Shown here piece by piece: positions 24,213-31,488 of a stretch of DNA of 36,034 nucleotides. Position 1 is the stretch's first letter; every line of letters begins with the position of its first letter. A program made the translations under genes and the position numbers. The notes below the pieces were generated by a model that worked only from the letters and a program-made list of their open reading frames with translations, did not search any database and was not told the origin of the DNA. Origin of the DNA: Pirellula staleyi DSM 6068 (GTDB lineage: Bacteria; Planctomycetota; Planctomycetia; Pirellulales; Pirellulaceae). The stretch covers positions 1 through 36,034 of the forward strand of contig CAMDKL010000051.1 of the NCBI GenBank assembly GCA_945900945.1, in the 5' to 3' direction.

Positions 24213-27065
24213 GTGCCGTTCGAATCGACAAATTCCGACTCGGTCTCTAGATGCCTGTCCCGCTCACCAGCGTTCGTATGGGTCGTTTGTATGGTCTTTG
24301 TTTCGCTGCCGATCGCTAACGTTGGTGCCCAGGAGTCGTCTGATTCAGAACGATTTTTCGAGGTAAAAGTTCGCCCCCTCTTCATCAAACATTGCATTGA
24401 ATGCCACGGTCCGGAAGAGCAGTCGGGAGAATTACGACTGGATCTTCAGACCGCCGCAACGAAAGGTGGCAGCACTGGCCCCGCGTTCGTTGCTGGCGAA
24501 ACGGACAAGAGCCTGCTCATCCGCGCCGTTCACTATCAGGACAGCAAACTGAAAATGCCCCCGGACGGGAAATTAGAGGAGCAAGAGATCGCTACGATCG
24601 TGGAATGGGTTCGATCGGGTGCTTTCTGGCCGAAAGACAAAGATTCGACGGCTGCCATGTCGTTACCTCCCGCGCAACGTATCGATGAGATTCGCGAGTC
24701 TCATTGGGCTTATCGGCCTATGGGAGAGCACATGCCTCCACCCGTTAATGACACAGAGTGGCCTCAACAGGCCATCGATCGCTTTATACTTTCCAAGCTG
24801 GAACCGAAGGGACTCAAACCGAATCCGATCGCGGATCGTCGAACTCTGATGTTGCGAGCACACTTCATGGTGACCGGGCTACCTCCAACGTACGAAGAGG
24901 TAGAAGCTTTTGTCGCCGACCAGTCGCCCAATGCGTTCGAGAAACTTGTCGATCGATTGCTTGAGAGTCGCCACTATGGAGAGCGATGGGCGCGCCACTG
25001 GTTGGACGTTGCTCGATTTGCAGAGACAACGGGCTACCAAGCTGGAAGTCGGGACACTCGCTATCCCTACGCCTTTACGTATCGCGACTACGTCATCCGT
25101 GCCCTCAACGATGATAAGCCCTTTAATCAGTTCATCGTCGAGCAATTGGCTGCCGATCACTTGCAACTGACAGGACACGACGTGCAAAATCTAGCGGCGC
25201 TCGGTTTTCTAACCGTAGGACGCAAGTTCATGGGGAATCCCAATGACATTATCGACGATCAAATCGACGTCGTGACTCGAGCTTTTCTTGGAACCAGCGT
25301 CGCTTGTGCGCGCTGTCATGATCACAAGTATGATCCATTGCCAACGGCAGACTACTACTCCCTTTACGGTGTCTTTGCAAGCTCCCAAGAACCTGAGGAG
25401 TTACCACTCTTAGGAGATCCGACAGCCACGCTCGGTTACGAGGAGTTTCTAGCAGCCAAGGCCATCAAGCAGAAAGAAGTCGACGCTTGGCTGGAAAAAA
25501 AGAGAGTATCCACCGAAGATGAGCTTCGGACGCGACTGGCAGACTACCTGGCGCAATTGACCAAGACCGATTCGCAATCCAGTGGTAGACGTGCCAAGAG
25601 GAGTGGAGAGCGAGGTGTATTGCGAGCGCGAGTTTACTCTCGTTGGCAAGAATTCATGGCGGATCCGACCACCAAAGAACACCCAATTTGGGGTGCGATT
25701 GTTCGGATCAATGCTTTGCCGGCAGATAATTTCAAGGAACAAATAACTCAGTTACTCAAGGAGGACACTTTCGCAGGGCTTCATCCAACGATTGTGGCTA
25801 CTCTTCAATCGATCGCGCCTGAGTCCGCTACCGAGGCGGCACAAATTGTCGGGAAAAAGATTGAGGAGATCTACGCACAATGGAAAGCCCTCGAGAAGAA
25901 AGAGGATGCTTCGACACGTTTGCCAGATGATAACGAGGAAACACTGCGTTTGGCCCTCTTGGCTCGGGACAATCCCACTTCGCTCACGAGCGAGCAAATG
26001 ATAGCCAACTTGGATCAAGGAGAGCGCAACGAATACAATGTGCAACTCGGCAAAGTGAAGGGAGTCGAAGCGAGTCATCATGGCGCTCCTGCACGCGGGA
26101 TGGTGCTCGTGGACAAGCCAGCGCTTTACGATCCCGTCATCTTCCGCCGAGGCCAGCCAGGGAATCGCGGCGATCAAGTTCCTCGCCGATTTCTCCAGTT
26201 GCTGTCCCATGTAGATGGTGGCAAGCCGTTCACTCAAGGGAGCGGGCGATTGGAACTGGCGCAAGCGATTGCGAGTCCCATCAATCCACTCACGCCGCGT
26301 GTCATTGTAAATCGGATATGGCAGCATCATTTTGGTGTTGGATTGGTTTCGACTGCGAGTGACTTTGGTGCGCGTGGAGAAACTCCCTCTCATCCAGAGC
26401 TATTGGACTATGTCGCTCGCGAGTTTGTAAAGGACGGTTGGTCCATCAAAAGTCTTCAAAAACGAATCATGATGTCCTCAACGTGGCAGCAATCTAGCCA
26501 AGTTCACTCGCAAGGCCAATCGATCGATCCGGAGAATCGCCTTCTTTGGCACATGCCACGGCGAAGACTGGAGTTTGAACCGCTGAGAGATCGTTTACTC
26601 TCAACGACCGATAAGCTCGATCGCACTATTGGCGGTCGCTCGGTGATGATTCATGAAGATGCCGTTCGAAGAGGGCTTTACGCCTACGTGGATCGAGAAG
26701 ATATCCCTGGCCTGCTTGCGAGCTTTGACTTGCCAAGCCCCGATGCCAGCCAAGCAACGCGCGCTCGTACCACGGTTCCTCAACAAGCTCTTTACTTGAT
26801 CAATTCAAAGTTCGTTATCGGATTAGCCGAGATCTTGGCGACTGAGTCAGCGTCGATAGATTCGCAATTCGAGAGAGTCAAATCACTATACCGAAGGATA
26901 TTGGCACGCAATCCCAGCGACCAAGAACTTAGGCTGGCCATCGACTTCATCCAAGCCGACCGTAGTGTCGACCCAGCCCCAGAATCCAACAGCGATTCGC
27001 TGCCAACTTGGGTTGAATTGTCTCAAGTACTGCTATTAAGTAATGAATTTACCTTTGTAGACTAA
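24213..27065 (+). CDS. Planctomycete secreted cytochrome protein (PSCyt1, DUF1549, DUF1553)
   Basis: A 950-residue exported protein. A signal sequence lies at about residues 20-40 (FVWVVCMVFVSLPIA). The PSCyt1 cytochrome domain has CIECHGPEEQSGELRLDL (about 60-77). DUF1549/PSCyt2 runs from AIDRFILSKLEPKGL through YGERWARHWLDVARF to a second CxxCH, CARCHDHKYDPL (about 365). DUF1553/PSD1 covers about 690-945, with VNRIWQHHFGVGLV, RGETPSHPELLDYVA and SSTWQQSS. A charged spacer with coiled character lies at about 415-640. The family is abundant in planctomycetes and always accompanied by a DUF1501 gene, as here; its reaction is not established, though a role with polysaccharides has been suggested. 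GTG 24213 is chosen because GAAGGAAGGA lies eight bases upstream. Confidence 0.92.
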   Translation: MPFESTNSDSVSRCLSRSPAFVWVVCMVFVSLPIANVGAQESSDSERFFEVKVRPLFIKHCIECHGPEEQSGELRLDLQTAATKGGSTGPAFVAGETDKSLLIRAVHYQDSKLKMPPDGKLEEQEIATIVEWVRSGAFWPKDKDSTAAMSLPPAQRIDEIRESHWAYRPMGEHMPPPVNDTEWPQQAIDRFILSKLEPKGLKPNPIADRRTLMLRAHFMVTGLPPTYEEVEAFVADQSPNAFEKLVDRLLESRHYGERWARHWLDVARFAETTGYQAGSRDTRYPYAFTYRDYVIRALNDDKPFNQFIVEQLAADHLQLTGHDVQNLAALGFLTVGRKFMGNPNDIIDDQIDVVTRAFLGTSVACARCHDHKYDPLPTADYYSLYGVFASSQEPEELPLLGDPTATLGYEEFLAAKAIKQKEVDAWLEKKRVSTEDELRTRLADYLAQLTKTDSQSSGRRAKRSGERGVLRARVYSRWQEFMADPTTKEHPIWGAIVRINALPADNFKEQITQLLKEDTFAGLHPTIVATLQSIAPESATEAAQIVGKKIEEIYAQWKALEKKEDASTRLPDDNEETLRLALLARDNPTSLTSEQMIANLDQGERNEYNVQLGKVKGVEASHHGAPARGMVLVDKPALYDPVIFRRGQPGNRGDQVPRRFLQLLSHVDGGKPFTQGSGRLELAQAIASPINPLTPRVIVNRIWQHHFGVGLVSTASDFGARGETPSHPELLDYVAREFVKDGWSIKSLQKRIMMSSTWQQSSQVHSQGQSIDPENRLLWHMPRRRLEFEPLRDRLLSTTDKLDRTIGGRSVMIHEDAVRRGLYAYVDREDIPGLLASFDLPSPDASQATRARTTVPQQALYLINSKFVIGLAEILATESASIDSQFERVKSLYRRILARNPSDQELRLAIDFIQADRSVDPAPESNSDSLPTWVELSQVLLLSNEFTFVD

Positions 27066-27087
27066 CCGACGAAGCTAACCAACGAAG
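27062..27087 (+). repeat. Two copies of a 13-bp unit spanning the gap before the DUF1501 gene
   Basis: CTAACCGACGAAG and CTAACCAACGAAG differ at one base. The first overlaps the TAA stop of the cytochrome gene and the second ends six bases before ATG 27094, so the purine-rich GAAG used as ribosome-binding site is doubled. Confidence 0.8.
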
Positions 27088-27093
27088 CTAGCC

Positions 27094-28578
27094 ATGAACT
27101 TTCAACTCGATTCCCAAATGATGATACGCTCTTTGGCGGCGATGCCGTCTAGTCGACGCGAGTTTTTGCGACGAAGCGGCATCGGCTTTGGTTCGCTCGC
27201 AATGGCCAGTATGTTGTCAGATGAATCTTCTCCGTTGCACGCGGATACGGCAATGGCTGTTGGTCAGCCACACCCCAATCCGATGTTTCCAAAACAACCG
27301 CAATTTGTAGCCAAGGCAAAAGCCGTCATTCATTTGTTTATGAACGGAGGGCCATCGCAAGTCGACACGTTCGATCCGAAACCAGCACTCGATAAGTTCC
27401 ATGGTCAACCAGTTCCGAACAACTTGAGAACCGAGAGAGAGACTGGGACAGCATATCGTTCTCCATTCAAGTTCCAAAAATACGGACAAAGCGGGATCGA
27501 AGTCAGCGAACTTTTTTCTCACGTCGGCGAGATGATTGACGAGGTATGTGTCGTCCGCTCCATGCACGCCAACGTGCCAAATCATGAACCGTCGCTCATG
27601 CTCATGAATTGCGGCGATGCCACGCTCGTGCGACCCTCCGTTGGCTCATGGATAACCTATGGACTCGGTAGCGAGAATCAAAACTTGCCTGGCTTCATCG
27701 TGATGAGTCCTGGTGGATATCCCATCAAAGGATCCGAAAACTGGCAATCCGGTTTTTTACCGGGTGCGTTTCAAGGTACGTACGTCAACACCAAAAACCA
27801 AGGGATCGAAAAGCTCATCGCAAATATTCGCAACGCCTCTGGCATCAGCCGAGACGAGCAACGTCGCCAGTTGGATCTGCTTCAAACGCTCAATCGCCAG
27901 CACCAAGACGCCCGTCAGCAAGACGCGGAATTGGAAGCCCGTTTGCAAAGCTTCGAGTTAGCCTATCGCATGCAAATGGAAGCCAGTGAGGCATTCGATA
28001 TCAGTCGTGAGACTAAGTCGATTCGCGAGATGTATGGAGATTCAGTGCAAGCCAAACAAATACTCATTGCGCGTCGTCTGGTAGAGCGAGGCGTTCGCTA
28101 TATTCAGTTGTGGCATGGTCAAGGGCAACCTTGGGATAGCCACGACAAAATCGAAGAGAACCATCGCAAGCTAGCTGGGGAATGCTCGCAAGCCATCGGT
28201 GCGTTGTTACGCGACCTCAAGCAACTCGGGCTCTTGGATAGTACGCTTGTAGTTTGGGGTGGAGAATTTGGTCGAACGCCTACTGTGGAGCTTCCTAAAC
28301 CAGGTGCCAATGCGGGAACCAATAGCGGTCGTGACCACAATCACCATGGATTCACCATGTGGCTGGCAGGCGGAGGTGTTAAGGGTGGGCATATTCATGG
28401 CGCGACCGACGAGTTTGGCTTCCAGGCAGTGGAGAACAAGGTCCATGTGCATGACCTCCACGCGACCATTTTGCATTTGTTAGGATTCGATCACACCAAG
28501 CTGACACATCGTTACGCCGGTCGCGACTTCCGCCTCACCGACGTTCACGGCAACGTTGTCCACGACATCATTGCATAG
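27094..28578 (+). CDS. DUF1501 secreted protein (sulfatase-like fold, Tat signal)
   Basis: A 494-residue protein with a twin-arginine export signal, SSRREFLRRSGIGFGSLAMA (about residues 19-38). Family landmarks are VIHLFMNGGPSQVDTFDPKP, YGQSGIEVSELFSHVG, CVVRSMHANVPNHEPS, LVVWGGEFGRTPTVE and the histidine-rich GRDHNHHGFTMWLAGGGVKGG, ending in LHATILHLLGFDHTKLTHRY. The fold resembles alkaline phosphatase/sulfatase, and the conserved Asp/His cluster suggests a metallo-hydrolase, but the substrate is unknown. It follows the DUF1549/DUF1553 cytochrome gene by 28 bases, the constant pairing for this family, and the two are probably exported and used together. Confidence 0.93.
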   Translation: MNFQLDSQMMIRSLAAMPSSRREFLRRSGIGFGSLAMASMLSDESSPLHADTAMAVGQPHPNPMFPKQPQFVAKAKAVIHLFMNGGPSQVDTFDPKPALDKFHGQPVPNNLRTERETGTAYRSPFKFQKYGQSGIEVSELFSHVGEMIDEVCVVRSMHANVPNHEPSLMLMNCGDATLVRPSVGSWITYGLGSENQNLPGFIVMSPGGYPIKGSENWQSGFLPGAFQGTYVNTKNQGIEKLIANIRNASGISRDEQRRQLDLLQTLNRQHQDARQQDAELEARLQSFELAYRMQMEASEAFDISRETKSIREMYGDSVQAKQILIARRLVERGVRYIQLWHGQGQPWDSHDKIEENHRKLAGECSQAIGALLRDLKQLGLLDSTLVVWGGEFGRTPTVELPKPGANAGTNSGRDHNHHGFTMWLAGGGVKGGHIHGATDEFGFQAVENKVHVHDLHATILHLLGFDHTKLTHRYAGRDFRLTDVHGNVVHDIIA

Positions 28579-28676
28579 AGTTTGGAAGCAACGATGCCCC
28601 GATGGCTGAATGAAAGCCGATCGCAACCGCGTTCCAGCTAATTTTTGTAACCCTAATTCCTTGCCTTCCCTAAATA

Positions 28677-29133
28677 TTAGTCCCTATCCTTAGTGGCATT
28701 CCAGACGACGATTTCACCTTGATCAAGCCAATTCATTCCACCGACTATCAATGAGCTATCATCTGGCACAAAGTTAAATTCACGATAATCGCGACAGCCG
28801 GTGGATAGGGTCATCAGTTGCATTTTCGTGCGAATGTCGATATTTCAATTGGTTCACAGAAATATCCCAGACGATTGCTGTTCCGTCAGAACTCCCAGTG
28901 GCCACTAGTTTCCCATCGGATGAAATCGCCAAAGACTGAATCAAGTCCCCGTGCCGCTGCATTGTTCCCCGCAGTTCACCCGATTGCAAATCCCAGGTGC
29001 GCACGACATCGTCGCCAATCCATTCATTGGGTTTTGCTCCCAGATGACCTTCGGCAGTTGCAAAGGTTTTTCCATCGGGAAAAAACGTGCGGCCACTATT
29101 GCCCGTGAAGTTGCAACGTTTCGTTGCGACCAC
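28677..29133 (-). pseudogene. WD40-repeat protein, C-terminal remnant
   Basis: The minus strand reads TFFPDGKTFATAEGHLGAKP, VVRTWDLQSGELRGTM, LIQSLAISSDGKLVATGSSD and TAIVWDISVNQLK, which are WD40 blades. After a frameshift near 28845 it continues MQLMTLSTGCRDYREFNFVP, then LIVGGMNWLDQGEIVVWN and a TAA at 28677-28679. In planctomycetes such tails belong to kinase-WD40 proteins. The upstream part of the gene is missing and the fragment abuts a sigma-factor start. Confidence 0.8.
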
Positions 29134-29189
29134 TTGGCTAGCCTATCGACCCATCCGGCACGGCGAGCTCGAATTGGACGCTGGTCCAA

Positions 29190-29324
29190 GAAACGCCGCA
29201 AGTCGATCACGCGGTGCAAGTAAGCCCGATGGATCGCAAACAGCGTATGGACTGATACCGCATCGCGCTGCGCGGCCAGTTCGACCAAGCGTTCTGTTTG
29301 TTCCGTCTCGCCAACATCTGTCAT
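29190..29324 (-). pseudogene. ECF sigma factor, N-terminal remnant
   Basis: From ATG 29324 the minus strand reads MTDVGETEQTERLVELAAQR and TLFAIHRAYLHRVIDLR, the N-terminus of planctomycete ECF sigma factors that are usually encoded beside kinase-WD40 genes. After about 45 residues the similarity ends, and the frame runs antisense-like into the WD40 fragment. Regions 2 to 4 of the sigma factor are absent. Confidence 0.7.
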
Positions 29325-29473
29325 TCGTGCTTCGCCTCCTACGCTTCTGTTCTGTATTCTGAACCTGATATTGACTGAGAATTTTCACATTTTGAGGAGT
29401 TTTACATTTTGAGGAGACAGAGATGATTCTAGACCTGAAAGTACGAAAGGAATTAGCCATTGGGCGTCCTTGA

Positions 29474-29558
29474 ATGCCTCCGAGTTTACTCGGGGGATCG
29501 TTACCCTACCGCCTCCAGACTCGTACGGTCATAACCTCCAGCATGAAGCCGGAGGCAT
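29474..29558. repeat. Self-complementary 85-base element
   Basis: ATGCCTCCG (29474-29482) pairs with CGGAGGCAT (29550-29558). Inside lie CCGAG-TTTA-CTCGG (29480-29493) and CCTCC...GGAGG (29535-29555), which compete with the long stem. It has no open frame of note. It looks like a REP or other structured repeat rather than a gene; I could not assign a family. Confidence 0.5.
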
Positions 29559-29617
29559 GTAACGAAAGGGAATTGAGCAGGGGATCTTCGGTTCCAACGA
29601 AGAACAACAATTTCACC

Positions 29618-29838
29618 GTGCTTAAGGCAACGACGATCTCAAGGGGACCGACAGTCGCAATGTCCTCATCGGCGGCGTTGAAAAAGATGATATCGCCGGC
29701 GGAGCAGGCGACGACCTCCTAATCGAAGGTTACACCACTTATGATACGCTCAAAGGTGGCGCTGATCGAGATTGGTACTTTGCCGACCTCTGGTGGGACG
29801 AATTGAAGGATAAAAAGTCAAACGAGATACTGAATTGA
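29618..29838 (+). pseudogene. RTX/haemolysin-type repeat protein, C-terminal remnant
   Basis: In the frame of the bases GGC AAC GAC GAT (from about 29627) the plus strand reads GNDDLKGTDSRNVLIGG, IAGGAGDDLLIEGYTTYD and [20 protein letters not shown], then SNEILN and TGA (29836-29838). The GGxGDD repeats are calcium-binding RTX type. The ending resembles the C-terminus of large planctomycete surface proteins. There is no start or signal peptide nearby. Confidence 0.7.
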
Positions 29839-29875
29839 TGGAAGCTTTTTCATCGTCGCTCAAGGACTCGGCAGA

Positions 29876-29972
29876 GCGCCTGCCCATTTTGACGCCTAAC
29901 CCACCACCAACCAACACAAAACAGATGTTGTCCCGGGTGTGCGAATTGCCTTTGCCCAATTCGTTGGTCTGG
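29876..29972 (-). pseudogene. Partial copy of the DUF1552 gene
   Basis: About 97 bases closely match 30267-30362, inside the intact DUF1552 gene, in the same orientation. Both encode [14 protein letters not shown] followed by FVLVGGGLG and KMG. The copy has lost the rest of the gene and is followed by a perfect hairpin at 29988-30023. Confidence 0.85.
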
Positions 29973-29987
29973 TCAACCAGTGTAGAA

Positions 29988-30023
29988 CGGCACTCCGTGC
30001 CGTTTTCTCGGCACGGAGTGCCG
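29988..30023. repeat. Perfect 15-bp hairpin
   Basis: CGGCACTCCGTGCCG (29988-30002), loop TTTTCT, then CGGCACGGAGTGCCG (30009-30023). The arms are fully complementary, and each arm is itself nearly palindromic. It resembles REP-type intergenic hairpins. It is far from the end of any intact gene except DUF1552, whose stop is 119 bases away on the minus strand, so it could also affect that transcript's 3' end. Confidence 0.9.
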
Positions 30024-30141
30024 AGCTACTCTTTGTGCCCAACCCTATTTTTTAGGCATGAAGACGCACTAGTGCTATGGGTTGTGCCCCAACAGAGCCT
30101 TGTTCTGTATGACCGTGCGCAGACCATTAGAGCGACACTCG

Positions 30142-31479
30142 CTAAACCAAGCCAGTGAGAGGTCCGTCCGAACAGAAATCAGGATTGCCAAACGACTTTT
30201 CAGGATGCCCCATCGCCTCACAGAAACTAAGCAATAGCCGATTGTGCGGCACTTTCTTGAAATCGAGTGCCTGCCCCATCTTGAACCCTAACCCACCACC
30301 GACCAACACAAAAGGAATGTTGTCACGGGTGTGCGAATTGCCTTTGCCCAATTCGTTGGTCCAGACCAATGTCGTGTTATCCAACATCGACCCATCGCCT
30401 CCTGGCTCAGGTGTTTCAGCCAATCGCTTTGCTAGATAAGCAACCTGTTCGCAGTACCATGTGTTGATCTTAATTAATTTTTCGTAGGCGGGCTCGTTCG
30501 TGTCTGGCTCGTGCGAAAGCTGATGATGACCCTCGTCGATACCCAGCCATTTCATTTTCGGTGACCCAACACTGTTGGTAATTTGGAACGATGCAATGCG
30601 GGCAAAGTCGGCCGCGAAACTGTTGACCATCAAATCCATTTGCATTCGGGTGATTTGAGGGATGTTGTCATTCTGCTCTTCGACGTTAGGCGCCAGTTTT
30701 GGGATTGCGTGACCAACGTCTCCTTTTCTAGACTGCAATTCCATCTCGGCTTGCAGCTCCTTTTCAATTTCTCGAACCATGCTGACGTGGTCATGCAACA
30801 TGCGACGATCCTCAACGCTGATCATCTGCTCCACTTTGTGAAAGTCCTCGGTCAAATCATCGAGAACACTGGCAAGCATCATACGGTTCTTGGTTTGCCC
30901 ATACAACTTATCGAACATCTGATATGGATTGTCGATAGGAGCAACTGGTTGGTTTGGACCGGCATAGGACATTCTCGTCCATGTGTCTGCGCGATCAGGA
31001 ACCATCACTCCAAATTCGAGCGAACCAAACCGCGTCTGAGTGTTTGGATTGGATTGTAGTTTATTCTTTAGATGCTGATCTACCGAAATGCCCATCGACC
31101 ATCCGGCAGGCGTGTCGGAACCACCTTGTACGTCGCCGGGGAATAACTCGATCCCGGTCAGTAAGCATCCGATCCCACGCATGTGTCCATCGCCGTCTCC
31201 CTTGATACGATTACAAACACCATGCAGCGTCATCATCTGACTCTGGAAATCCGATAAAGGAGCCAAGATGCGTTTCAGGTCGAATTCGGTTCCTGTTTTT
31301 TCAGGCCAGAAGTGATCCGGGATGACTCCGTTTGGGCTAAAAATAAACACGAGTCTCTGTTTGCGATCCCCGGACGCTGATGCCCATCCTAGGCTCGGTA
31401 GGCTGAGCATGAAATTGGCAGCGGCTGCACTGATGCCGGTCTTCAGCAAAAAATCGCGACGTGATACCGTGGGGTGCAT
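30142..31479 (-). CDS. DUF1552 secreted protein (Tat signal)
   Basis: A 445-residue exported protein. The N-terminus [20 protein letters not shown] is a twin-arginine signal. The family core includes [54 protein letters not shown] and, near the end, [20 protein letters not shown] and [16 protein letters not shown]1552 proteins are encoded next to DUF1592/DUF1588 cytochromes in planctomycetes and resemble the DUF1501 group in context; the reaction is unknown. It starts nine bases after the upstream cytochrome gene's stop, so the two are one operon. Part of its 3' region is duplicated at 29876-29972. Confidence 0.92.
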   Translation of the reverse strand: MHPTVSRRDFLLKTGISAAAANFMLSLPSLGWASASGDRKQRLVFIFSPNGVIPDHFWPEKTGTEFDLKRILAPLSDFQSQMMTLHGVCNRIKGDGDGHMRGIGCLLTGIELFPGDVQGGSDTPAGWSMGISVDQHLKNKLQSNPNTQTRFGSLEFGVMVPDRADTWTRMSYAGPNQPVAPIDNPYQMFDKLYGQTKNRMMLASVLDDLTEDFHKVEQMISVEDRRMLHDHVSMVREIEKELQAEMELQSRKGDVGHAIPKLAPNVEEQNDNIPQITRMQMDLMVNSFAADFARIASFQITNSVGSPKMKWLGIDEGHHQLSHEPDTNEPAYEKLIKINTWYCEQVAYLAKRLAETPEPGGDGSMLDNTTLVWTNELGKGNSHTRDNIPFVLVGGGLGFKMGQALDFKKVPHNRLLLSFCEAMGHPEKSFGNPDFCSDGPLTGLV

Positions 31480-31488
31480 ATGAAAATC

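Noticed and set aside
25752-26393. A 213-codon minus-strand frame
   Set aside because: It is opposite the DUF1549/DUF1553 gene and has no recognisable domain.
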